From IMG/VR virus record IMGVR_UViG_3300025141_000180, positions 1-46,450 of that record: 46,450 nucleotides of DNA, one strand, 5' to 3'. The notes beneath the pieces are model-generated. The model was not told the origin of the DNA. It searched no databases and saw only the letters and a program-made list of their open reading frames with translations. Position 1 is the stretch's first letter; every line of letters starts with the position of its first letter. This DNA is from a virus. The position numbers were made by a program, and so were the translations under genes. Below are positions 1 through 4,795 of the stretch, in pieces.

Positions 1-1
1 G

Positions 2-190
2 ACCTGCGCCGTGTGCGCTGACCTACTGCTGGACTGGCAGGTGCGCAGCGTCCAGGCCATGCAGGTAGGAGCCAAGCGACCCGACCTTGCGCCCGACCTG
101 GCCAAGCGTCGAACCCTCCAGGCCGAGAAGGTCTTCGGCAAAAGCGCAGTTGCAAAGTGGACTAATACGAAAGTCACATTTAGTGATTGA
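2..190 (+). CDS. partial small protein, 5' end outside the window
   Basis: An open frame runs from the window edge to a TGA at 188-190 and gives 62 residues with no start codon that can be assigned. It has a CxxC pair near the visible start (TCAVCADLL), which suggests a zinc-binding or treble-clef-like N-terminus, followed by a lysine- and arginine-rich segment (AKRPDLAPDLAKRR). Codon use is GC-rich at third positions like the genes that follow. The stop codon lies inside the TTGACA of the next promoter. If the window is a circularly permuted genome, the frame continues 16 codons into the right end before a stop. I do not recognise the product. Confidence 0.5.
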   Translation, partial: TCAVCADLLLDWQVRSVQAMQVGAKRPDLAPDLAKRRTLQAEKVFGKSAVAKWTNTKVTFSD

Positions 191-220
191 CAGTAGCATT
201 AACACCCTGTAAGTTAATAG
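187..220 (+). promoter_or_regulatory. sigma70-type promoter P1 for the left small-gene cluster
   Basis: There is a perfect -35 hexamer TTGACA at 187-192. Seventeen bases on is a weak -10 (TAAGTT, 210-215), followed by the box TTAATAGAGA. The same TTGACAGT start and YTAATAGAGA box recur at the 3116 promoter. It lies 26 bp upstream of the first complete gene. The -35 is clear. The exact -10 is not. Confidence 0.6.
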
Positions 221-245
221 AGAACCCCAACCCCAGGAACATCCC

Positions 246-554
246 ATGACCTATCACTCGAAGTATCTCATCACCGGACTCACTGCCTACGCCCGCAAGA
301 AGTATGGCGCTCCAACGGGGGCAACCTTTACCCTCTACGAAGGGGCGAAGGAGTTGGTACGCTTGGCAAAGGCTGGAGCAGACACCGACATCCTGGTTCT
401 ATCCGCACCCACAACGTGGAACTCCTTGCGCTCGCTTCGTCGCTCCGTTCTTTTCTACTGCGACTGGCGCAATGAAGTGCGCCCCATGTTTACAGCAACC
501 ACCCAAGAGATCACCGCGCTCGCCGCACAAACAATCCCAACCCCAGGAGCATGA
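246..554 (+). CDS. small early protein of unknown function (102 aa)
   Basis: This is the first complete gene after promoter P1. The ATG follows a CCAGGAAC ribosome-binding site. The 102-residue product is mixed alpha/beta in character, with no signal peptide, membrane segment or motif I recognise. It ends IPTPGA, and those last codons are the next gene's ribosome-binding cassette read in frame: the stop TGA at 552-554 is two bases before the next ATG at 556, so the genes are probably translationally coupled. Position and size suit an early host-interaction protein, but that is inference only. Confidence 0.75.
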   Translation: MTYHSKYLITGLTAYARKKYGAPTGATFTLYEGAKELVRLAKAGADTDILVLSAPTTWNSLRSLRRSVLFYCDWRNEVRPMFTATTQEITALAAQTIPTPGA

Positions 555-558
555 CATG
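533..558 (+). repeat. junction cassette A, copy 1
   Basis: The segment has the consensus ATCCCAACCCCAGGAGCATG followed by ACATG. It encodes the last residues of the upstream protein (IPTPGA, stop) and supplies the AGGAG ribosome-binding site for the gene at 556. Confidence 0.8.
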
Positions 559-762
559 ACCATCGTCAACAACCCATCAAGCGTTTCAGTTATCGGCAAC
601 TTTCAAGAGGAAGTCCGGGCTACCGTCATCACAGATGAAGACGGGGACCAGTTCATCCAGATGCAGCGGCGACGTGACCTGACCACCGGCTGGGAAAACA
701 AACCAGGCCTATCAGCACACGAGCTACAAAAAATCCTTATCAAAATCCTAACCGACCAATAG
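556..762 (+). CDS. small early protein of unknown function (68 aa)
   Basis: I chose the ATG at 556 because AGGAG sits 7-8 bases upstream within the repeated cassette; an in-frame ATG at 304 lies inside the previous gene and is not credible. The 68-residue product starts MTIVNNPSSVSVIGNF and has a central acidic turn (TDEDGDQF) in a predicted beta-rich half, then a helical C-terminus (SAHELQKILIKILTDQ). I see no catalytic motif and do not recognise the family. Unlike its neighbours, it stops (TAG, 760-762) before the following cassette, so that cassette is intergenic here. Confidence 0.72.
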   Translation: MTIVNNPSSVSVIGNFQEEVRATVITDEDGDQFIQMQRRRDLTTGWENKPGLSAHELQKILIKILTDQ

Positions 763-770
763 CAACCACT

Positions 771-796
771 AATCCCAACCCCAGGAGCATGACATG
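771..796 (+). repeat. junction cassette A, copy 2
   Basis: Same consensus as copy 1 (AATCCCAACCCCAGGAGCAT then GACATG). Here it is intergenic: it begins 9 bp after the TAG of the previous gene and serves only as the ribosome-binding site for the ATG at 794. Confidence 0.8.
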
Positions 797-1183
797 AACC
801 CCTCAACTGAACTGACAGAAGCCAAGGCCGAGCTTTACTACACCGAGAACCTGCTGGAGGTGTGGGTGGCTGAGTACAAGCTTCGCTATGGCGAACTGCG
901 CGACCTGCTTGGGAAGTACGTCAACGCCTCCTACTCCACCTACATCAATGGCTGGCTACCGTCATCTCCTAACTGCCCCGACATCCTCACCCTGGTGAAA
1001 GAGTTCGGCAAGGCCTATTGTGTGGAGGCCCTGGACGAAGAGACTGAGTCATGGCTCAAGCACCTGCCTGTCGAGGTAGAGGGCCTGCGCCAGGAGGTCT
1101 CGCAACTGAACAAAGACCGGCTCAACCTTCAGAAGAAAATCGAACGACTTGAAGCTAACCCTATCCCAACCCAAGGAGCATGA
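794..1183 (+). CDS. coiled-coil small protein of unknown function (129 aa)
   Basis: The product is 129 residues. Its N-terminal half is helical and rich in Tyr, Leu and Glu. Its C-terminus (about residues 90-122: EVEGLRQEVSQLNKDRLNLQ onward) is a clear heptad-type coiled coil, so it is probably an oligomer or binds a partner. It ends IPTQGA because the end of the gene is the next cassette. The start follows cassette A with AGGAG at normal spacing. No enzyme motif is visible and I do not recognise the family. It belongs to the P1-driven cluster. Confidence 0.75.
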   Translation: MNPSTELTEAKAELYYTENLLEVWVAEYKLRYGELRDLLGKYVNASYSTYINGWLPSSPNCPDILTLVKEFGKAYCVEALDEETESWLKHLPVEVEGLRQEVSQLNKDRLNLQKKIERLEANPIPTQGA

Positions 1184-1187
1184 CATG
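1163..1187 (+). repeat. junction cassette A, copy 3
   Basis: Same cassette with one change (ATCCCAACCCAAGGAGCATG then ACATG). It is read in frame as IPTQGA and stop for the upstream gene, and it is the ribosome-binding site for the gene at 1185. Confidence 0.8.
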
Positions 1188-1556
1188 AGACTAACGACCA
1201 AAGAACAAGAGTGCCTGACACACAGGCTGAAGATGCCTGATACCATCTGGGACTTCATCCAGAACGCCGCCGCCGCCGAGGACCTGACGCCGCTCACAGA
1301 AGGTGGTGTTGACGATGCCTGTGAATCTCTGGTTCAGAAACTCGGCGCAACGATAGTTATTGAAGACCTGCCAACGCTTCAGATGTGGTTGCTTATGCAC
1401 AGTATTGAGTCGGCCACATGGCACCTGTACGATCAGCCTCGCTCGTGTGTCGCGGTGCTGGAGCGTTGCGCTGCAAAGGTCGAGACGCTTCTTCTCCTCA
1501 CACCTGGAACGCTAGACGTTCCTCCTAAACTCCGCCCCCCCCACCCAGGAGCATGA
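1185..1556 (+). CDS. small early protein of unknown function (123 aa)
   Basis: The start at 1185 is fixed by the cassette A ribosome-binding site and lies 1 base after the upstream stop. The 123-residue product is largely helical: an N-terminal helix (RLTTKEQECLTHRL), an acidic middle, and a leucine-rich helical stretch (about residues 65-107) with several cysteines. It ends RPPHPGA, again the translated form of the next cassette. I see no known motif and no membrane segment long enough to call. Function unknown. Confidence 0.75.
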   Translation: MRLTTKEQECLTHRLKMPDTIWDFIQNAAAAEDLTPLTEGGVDDACESLVQKLGATIVIEDLPTLQMWLLMHSIESATWHLYDQPRSCVAVLERCAAKVETLLLLTPGTLDVPPKLRPPHPGA

Positions 1557-1560
1557 CATG
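1540..1560 (+). repeat. junction cassette A, copy 4 (shortened)
   Basis: The 3' part of the cassette is intact (CCCACCCAGGAGCATGACAT then G), but the 5' part is replaced by a C-rich run. It encodes PHPGA and stop upstream and the ribosome-binding site for the ATG at 1558. Confidence 0.75.
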
Positions 1561-2100
1561 AAGACCCACCCCCGAACCTGCTACCACTGCGGTAGCCCCG
1601 TCCACGCACTCCAGGCTCGCGACTCCAACGATGACCTAGTCTGTATCGATTGCCGCGCTGCGCGGGCCTCTGAGATCTTCCGCCCAAGCAAAGAGATCCC
1701 CACCTTCAAGCTTGAGCACGACATCTTGCAGCTAAGGTCTCGCATCGTGGACGGCGTATCCTACTACCTCACACCAGACCTGCCTTGGCGACGCCGCAAG
1801 GTACTCCAGAACATCAGGTTCGTAGCCACGGTGGACGGGGAGTCCAAGGTCTTCGGAAGCATCCAGGCCGATGACCCTATCCACTACGTTGTGATCCCAC
1901 GGGTGGACACCTCTGGTTCAGGCTCAGACCCCGTGCGGCTCCCCGCACCTGCTGACCTCCTCATCTTCGAAGCCAAGTTCACTTGTCGGGCAGGATGCTG
2001 GAGCACCCCTAGCTACTTCATCAGCTTGGCTGCTGCCTACGACTGGCTGGTCGAGCAATACAACGGACCCTATGGACCTGTCTCTAGCGGAGGTGAGTGA
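1558..2100 (+). CDS. zinc-ribbon protein fused to a duplicated domain (180 aa)
   Basis: Residues about 8-33 form a zinc ribbon with two CxxC knuckles (CYHCG and CIDC). The rest, from about residue 48, is a beta-rich domain beginning PTFKLEHD. It is clearly paralogous to the next protein: both share FKLEHD, a QNIRFV or QDIRFV segment, TVDGE, FG(S/T)I, RLPAP, LIFEA and a C-terminal (A/G)A(Y/F)xWL. This copy alone carries the zinc ribbon, so one gene arose from the other by tandem duplication with gain or loss of the finger. It ends SSGGE and overlaps the next start by 1 base. The fold could bind nucleic acid or protein, but the function is unknown. Confidence 0.78.
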   Translation: MKTHPRTCYHCGSPVHALQARDSNDDLVCIDCRAARASEIFRPSKEIPTFKLEHDILQLRSRIVDGVSYYLTPDLPWRRRKVLQNIRFVATVDGESKVFGSIQADDPIHYVVIPRVDTSGSGSDPVRLPAPADLLIFEAKFTCRAGCWSTPSYFISLAAAYDWLVEQYNGPYGPVSSGGE

Positions 2101-2109
2101 TGGACACGC
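2089..2109 (+). repeat. junction cassette B, copy 1
   Basis: The segment is GCGGAGGTGAGTGATGGACA plus C. It encodes GGE and stop of the upstream gene. GGAGG and the overlapping TGATG provide the ribosome-binding site and start of the next. A near-identical segment recurs at 2642-2662. Confidence 0.7.
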
Positions 2110-2474
2110 AACCAACCTTCAAGCTTGAGCACGACCACCTGGCGCTGGGACCGTTCCAAGTGGACGCCAGCAGGGGAGGGTGCGCCAGCTACGGCACCCC
2201 ATCCAGAACCTGGGAGCAGCTACAGGACATCAGGTTCGTAGTCACCGTGGACGGAGAGGCCGAGACCTTCGGCACCATCCATGCCGTGGACCCGGTCCAG
2301 TGTTTCGTTTCCGTGCGAGGCGACGAGTCCATGCGACTGCCTGCACCTGAGACCCTCCTGATCTTCGAGGCCACCTTCCATATCCACGGCAGGGCTGCCG
2401 CAACCAACCACTTCACCACCCTGGCAGGTGCCTTCACCTGGCTGCAATGGGTCTACAACCACAGGAATGATTAA
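2100..2474 (+). CDS. paralogue of the preceding protein without the zinc ribbon (124 aa)
   Basis: The ATG at 2100 overlaps the upstream TGA by 1 base and follows GGAGG; the GTG three bases earlier is less likely. The 124-residue product aligns with residues about 48-175 of the upstream protein and shares FKLEHD, QDIRFV, TVDGE, RLPAP and LIFEA. The DNA matches too: ACCTTCAAGCTTGAGCACGA occurs at the start of both domains. Its N-terminus, MDTQPT, resembles those of the next two genes (MNTQPT, MNTQQK), although the proteins are otherwise unrelated. Function unknown. Confidence 0.78.
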   Translation: MDTQPTFKLEHDHLALGPFQVDASRGGCASYGTPSRTWEQLQDIRFVVTVDGEAETFGTIHAVDPVQCFVSVRGDESMRLPAPETLLIFEATFHIHGRAAATNHFTTLAGAFTWLQWVYNHRND

Positions 2475-2475
2475 C

Positions 2476-2655
2476 ATGAACACGCAACCAACCCCTGCAT
2501 GCCCCAACTGCGGCGGCGAGATGTGGGACAACAGCGACAAGCGCAGTGGTAAAGCTCCCGCGTACAAGTGCAAGAATAACAAGCGGGATAGCAAGACGAA
2601 GAAGAGCGTGGGGTGCGAAGGCATTGTCTGGGATGCCCCACTCGGAGGTGAGTGA
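2476..2655 (+). CDS. stand-alone zinc-ribbon protein (59 aa)
   Basis: I chose the ATG at 2476, 1 base after the upstream stop, because it gives the MNTQPT start shared with its neighbours. It is too short for many gene callers. The protein is almost entirely a zinc ribbon: CPNCGGEMWDN, then YKCKN, a basic linker and a final Cys (GCEGIVW). The same ribbon forms the C-terminus of the annealing protein at 10294-10974 (CPDCAGAMWDN, YKCKD, GKGVW). The two are therefore paralogous modules, one free and one fused. A role in binding DNA or in contacting the recombination machinery is plausible but inferred. It ends LGGE. Confidence 0.75.
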   Translation: MNTQPTPACPNCGGEMWDNSDKRSGKAPAYKCKNNKRDSKTKKSVGCEGIVWDAPLGGE

Positions 2656-2662
2656 TGAACAC
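2642..2662 (+). repeat. junction cassette B, copy 2
   Basis: The segment is TCGGAGGTGAGTGATGAACA plus C. Like the 2089 copy, it encodes GGE and stop upstream, with an overlapping TGATG start downstream. Confidence 0.7.
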
Positions 2663-2993
2663 ACAACAGAAAGACGAAGCCCTTCGCATCGAAGTGAAGC
2701 AGGACATCCTGGACACTAGCTTTTCTGGCAACGACATCGAGGCCAGCGTAGAGATTGAAAGGCGAGCCCACGACGGGACCTACTCGACCTACTACCTGCA
2801 TATTGAGGGTGGAGTACACGGCACCTACTGCCCCGGTGACAGGGAAGAGCCACCATCCTACCCAGAGGTGGAGATCACACGGGTCTGCGAGGATGACAAG
2901 CTAGACGTGGACTTTGAACTGACCGACCGTGAGGAAGACAACATCAAGAGCCTGCTGTACGAGGAGTACGAAAACTTTTGGGCAAGCTACTAG
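2655..2993 (+). CDS. acidic small protein of unknown function (112 aa)
   Basis: The start at 2655 overlaps the upstream stop by 1 base and follows GGAGG. The 112-residue product is acidic throughout, especially at the C-terminus (DDKLDVDFELTDREEDNIK), and looks beta-rich in the middle (STYYLHIEGGVHGTY). High negative charge and small size are typical of phage proteins that mimic DNA or inhibit host enzymes, but nothing here proves that. It is the last gene of the first cluster and is followed by a 180 bp gap holding the next promoter. Confidence 0.75.
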   Translation: MNTQQKDEALRIEVKQDILDTSFSGNDIEASVEIERRAHDGTYSTYYLHIEGGVHGTYCPGDREEPPSYPEVEITRVCEDDKLDVDFELTDREEDNIKSLLYEEYENFWASY

Positions 2994-3115
2994 CTGACCA
3001 CATTGTTAAGACAGGCAAGTAACCGTGCGTGAAAATCTAAACGAATCCTTAGAATCCCTGTCCTTTTTTCAAACCCCAGGTTCAACCAGGACAATGAAGA
3101 AAGTGAAAACAACCC
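2994..3115 (+). other. intergenic stretch with weak terminator-like pairing
   Basis: GACAGG at 3010-3015 can pair with CCTGTC at 3057-3062, which is followed by a T run (3064-3069). TGTCCT at 3059-3064 can instead pair with AGGACA at 3088-3093. The two pairings exclude each other and the first has a 41-base loop, so a terminator is possible but not convincing. I see no gene here beyond a 15-codon frame at about 3094. Confidence 0.3.
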
Positions 3116-3153
3116 TTGACAGTCACAATCCGTTGATATAAGATAGCTAATAG
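3116..3153 (+). promoter_or_regulatory. sigma70-type promoter P2
   Basis: TTGACA at 3116-3121, a 17-base spacer, then TAAGAT at 3139-3144 (4 of 6 to TATAAT), followed by CTAATAGAGA. It shares TTGACAGT and TAATAGAGA with P1. It lies about 30 bp upstream of the gene at 3174. Confidence 0.7.
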
Positions 3154-3173
3154 AGACACCCCAGGAGAACCCA

Positions 3174-3410
3174 ATGCCCATACAATCCCAGACCCCATCA
3201 CCTGTGCCACCCCCCATCACAGACTTCACCGCTGTCGGTGTGGTCGAGGGCTGGCTCGACTCCGAGAGCGAAGAGGAGGTCATCGCCGCATGGCAACACC
3301 TCATCAACACTGGCCTAGCCTGGAGGCTTCAAGGCTGGTTCGGTCGCACCGCTCACGCACTTATTACCACAGGCGTTTGTCAGACGAACGCTACTCAACA
3401 ACCTAGATAG
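3174..3410 (+). CDS. small conserved phage protein with WLDSESEEE / LQGWFGRTA motif (78 aa)
   Basis: The ATG follows CCAGGAG with 7-base spacing, directly downstream of promoter P2. The core, roughly residues 26-66, has the pattern EGWLDSESEEEVIAAWQHLI, then GLAWRLQGWFGRTAHALI. I recall this pattern from a widespread family of small phage proteins, annotated as a domain of unknown function (possibly DUF7417; not verified). The Pro-rich N-terminus looks disordered. The family is generally found in early or accessory regions. No function is established that I know of. Confidence 0.8.
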   Translation: MPIQSQTPSPVPPPITDFTAVGVVEGWLDSESEEEVIAAWQHLINTGLAWRLQGWFGRTAHALITTGVCQTNATQQPR

Positions 3411-3416
3411 TAGACG

Positions 3417-3596
3417 ATGAAAGGAACACATCCATGCTCTGACACTGACCACGACGGCGGTCACTCTTCCATGCGCTGGCCGCGCATGGGTTCAGATGCC
3501 CAGGCAGATCACCTGGGGTGGCCAGAGCATGGTTGTGTCCCTATCATCACAACAACCCCCAGGAGAATAAGACAATGCCTACCCGATTCATTCTAA
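3417..3596 (+). CDS. possible small Cys/His-rich protein overlapping the structured element (59 aa)
   Basis: An ATG-initiated frame of 59 residues (MKGTHPCSDTDHDGGHS at its start) covers the whole cloverleaf-like inverted repeat at 3423-3541 and runs 22 bp into the next gene. It has several His and two Cys that could bind metal. There is no convincing Shine-Dalgarno site before it, and the strong base-pairing constraint explains the sequence better than coding does. I list it as a doubtful alternative reading. Confidence 0.25.
   Translation: MKGTHPCSDTDHDGGHSSMRWPRMGSDAQADHLGWPEHGCVPIITTTPRRIRQCLPDSF
3423..3541 (+). ncRNA. cloverleaf-like structured RNA element (candidate)
   Basis: A 19-base arm at 3423-3441 is complementary to 3523-3541 at 17 of 19 positions; the exceptions are A3425/C3539 and T3431/T3533. 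It encloses three hairpins: 3446-3450 with 3459-3463 (5 bp, 8-base loop), 3469-3476 with 3482-3489 (8 bp perfect, loop TGGCC), and 3499-3504 with 3512-3517 (6 bp perfect, 7-base loop). Together these make a four-helix junction of 119 bases. It ends 19 bases before the AGGAG of the gene at 3575, so it may control that gene, protect or process the P2 transcript, or act as DNA cruciform. It lacks the arm lengths of a tRNA. I know of no matching family. Confidence 0.6.
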
Positions 3597-3916
3597 CCGT
3601 TGAAGTAATCAGTGACCGAGACCCTAGTGACCTGCTCGATGAAGTCATCGCGCTCGAACTAGACGACGTTGAGGTTGACGAGGACACCGCATGCGTCGAG
3701 GAGGTTGACCTCGCTGGCGTCGTCAGTGCCGCCGAAGACCTACTGCATGACCGCGCCCCGCACCTGCTAGGGTTCATGTGTCACCTGTTGCTTGACTGCA
3801 AGGTTGACGAGGCTGTGCTCCCCTACATCCTTTCCAAGCCATGGAAGTGGCAGACAGAGTACACACAATACGTTGCCTCTCTCAAGGGCTCAACGCCCAG
3901 TGAGAAGGTGGCATGA
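3575..3916 (+). CDS. acidic small protein of unknown function (113 aa)
   Basis: The start at 3575 follows CCCCCAGGAGAATAAGACA, which places AGGAG 9-10 bases upstream; the earlier in-frame ATG at 3518 lies inside the structured element. The product opens with a beta-strand-like segment (RFILTVEVIS) and has a very acidic stretch at about residues 20-45 (LDEVIALELDDVEVDEDTA), then a helical half with Cys residues and an aromatic C-terminus (KPWKWQTEYTQYV). The charge pattern would suit a host-protein-binding or DNA-mimic role, but that is inference. It follows the cloverleaf element directly. Confidence 0.72.
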   Translation: MPTRFILTVEVISDRDPSDLLDEVIALELDDVEVDEDTACVEEVDLAGVVSAAEDLLHDRAPHLLGFMCHLLLDCKVDEAVLPYILSKPWKWQTEYTQYVASLKGSTPSEKVA

Positions 3917-4004
3917 GTTGCCGGGGAGTACAGGCTTTGGTCGGACCAAGGGGGGTCGTGAGATCACCTGTGCTTCCCACCCTCTCACCAGGAGCGCGAC
4001 CGCT

Positions 4005-4184
4005 ATGATCGTCACACCCACACAACAGAAAGTTTTAGAGAACCTCACCCATGAACAAACCCTGATGAAACCCAGGCGAACCCTTCAGGCACTAGAGAAG
4101 AAGGGTCTGGTGGCAGGCAGCAAGCGCGGTGGCTGGAGCCTTACCGTAAGAGGAAGCGCATGGCTCGCCTGCCATAAGCATTGA
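4005..4184 (+). CDS. small winged-helix-like protein (59 aa)
   Basis: The ATG at 4005 is preceded by CCAGGAGCGCGACCGCT, so the AGGAG spacing is long and the start is less certain. The 59 residues read as a minimal winged helix: helices QQKVLENL and RTLQALEKKGLV, then the wing strands (GSKRGGWSLTVRGSAWL). A small DNA-binding regulator is therefore plausible. The TGA stop (4182-4184) lies inside the TTGACA of the next promoter, so the gene ends exactly where the small-RNA unit begins. Confidence 0.62.
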   Translation: MIVTPTQQKVLENLTHEQTLMKPRRTLQALEKKGLVAGSKRGGWSLTVRGSAWLACHKH

Positions 4185-4213
4185 CAAGCGATGCTAATAC
4201 ATGCTACTAATAG
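4181..4213 (+). promoter_or_regulatory. sigma70-type promoter P3
   Basis: Perfect TTGACA at 4181-4186, then TACTAA at 4205-4210 after 18 bases, overlapping the box CTAATAG (4207-4213) also seen downstream of P1 and P2. Only about 100 bases separate it from an intrinsic terminator, with no good gene in between. Confidence 0.65.
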
Positions 4214-4214
4214 T

Positions 4215-4319
4215 GCAACCGTTGGGATGCGGTTAAGGGGAGTTTGGGTACTCCTGGGGTAGTGAGGTACTCTGAGCCCGTCGCGGATCCTCCTGGGCCA
4301 CGGCGGGCTCTTTCTTTTT
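4215..4319 (+). ncRNA. candidate phage small RNA or attenuator leader
   Basis: The segment lies between promoter P3 and an intrinsic terminator and can fold into three successive hairpins: AACCG 4217-4221 with CGGTT 4230-4234; GGAGT 4239-4243 with ACTCC 4250-4254; and the terminator stem 4274-4283 with 4301-4310. The only frames in it are short and lack ribosome-binding sites. It may be a stand-alone RNA of about 105 bases, or a leader whose readthrough controls the gene at 4329. I know of no family that matches. Confidence 0.55.
4274..4319 (+). terminator. intrinsic terminator
   Basis: GAGCCCGTCG (4274-4283) pairs with CGGCGGGCTC (4301-4310) over 10 bp with one G-T pair and a 17-base loop, followed at once by TTTCTTTTT. 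It is the best factor-independent terminator in the window and sits just upstream of the GGAGGT site of the next gene. Confidence 0.85.
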
Positions 4320-4328
4320 GGAGGTAGC

Positions 4329-4562
4329 ATGTGGCTTATCAGGTTTATTAACGGTACGTTCGAGGTAGGATACTTCCTCAATCAAGGTGCCCATGGTGAC
4401 GCATGGGTAGGGCACCGTGCCTTCGCGGTATGCAACGATGCGGAGAGGATGTGCTGCATGCTCAATGGTGGCGCGGCACGCCCCGGTGAAGAAGGTGTCC
4501 TCGTTAAAGGTCCTGAGTGGGACGTGGGAAAGAAGTGGCTAGAACAGATGGATGCCCTTTAA
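4329..4562 (+). CDS. small protein of unknown function behind the terminator (77 aa)
   Basis: The ATG follows a very strong GGAGGT site (4320-4325), which directly abuts the T run of the terminator. Expression would therefore depend on readthrough or antitermination from P3 unless there is an unseen promoter. The 77-residue product has aromatic and glycine-rich N-terminal strands (MWLIRFINGTFEVGYFLNQG), two adjacent Cys (MCCML) and a helical C-terminus. I do not recognise it. Its TAA overlaps the stop of the convergent minus-strand gene by 3 bases. This is the last plus-strand gene of the left cluster. Confidence 0.72.
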   Translation: MWLIRFINGTFEVGYFLNQGAHGDAWVGHRAFAVCNDAERMCCMLNGGAARPGEEGVLVKGPEWDVGKKWLEQMDAL

Positions 4563-4795
4563 TCTTTGATGGCTGCGAGAATATCCTCTAGCTCGATGGT
4601 CTCTTCGAGGATGCACTCGCTAGGCCAGACCCATCCGCTGTGTCCTGCTGCGCACGTCCACCCACCCTGCGGCCCCATCTCTGCTTCGAGTATCTCGTGC
4701 TGCATCAGGATGTCAGGGTGCATGGGCTCCCCGCAGCCAGCCATGCGGCAACGCTTGCCTTCCCGCTTCCAGTAGATGACGTAGTCACGGCTCAT
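4559..4795 (-). CDS. small zinc-binding protein (78 aa)
   Basis: This is the last gene of the leftward replication block. Its ATG overlaps the TGA of the helicase gene (ATGA), indicating coupled translation. The 78 residues hold a Cys/His set (RCRMAGCGEPMHP, then TCAAGHSG) that would form a small zinc finger, and an acidic helical C-terminus (EETIELEDILAAIKD). It could be an accessory factor of the helicase or primase given its position, but I recognise no specific family. Confidence 0.75.
   Translation of the reverse strand: MSRDYVIYWKREGKRCRMAGCGEPMHPDILMQHEILEAEMGPQGGWTCAAGHSGWVWPSECILEETIELEDILAAIKD

Noticed and set aside
304-762. 152-residue frame beginning at 304.
   Set aside because: Its first part overlaps the gene at 246-554 in another frame. 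The repeated ribosome-binding cassette places the true start at 556.
2994-3115. Intrinsic terminator from GACAGG and CCTGTC followed by T residues.
   Set aside because: The loop is 41 bases and a competing pairing exists. No stem stable enough to call.
3423-3541. tRNA or tmRNA gene, given the cloverleaf shape.
   Set aside because: The closing stem is 19 bp rather than 7. The arm and loop sizes (5/8, 8/5, 6/7) do not fit, no T-arm consensus or CCA context is present, and no anticodon loop can be assigned.
4191-4262. Leader peptide of 23 codons from the ATG at 4191 (or 11 codons from 4201).
   Set aside because: Neither has a ribosome-binding site, and both begin at or before the likely transcription start of P3.
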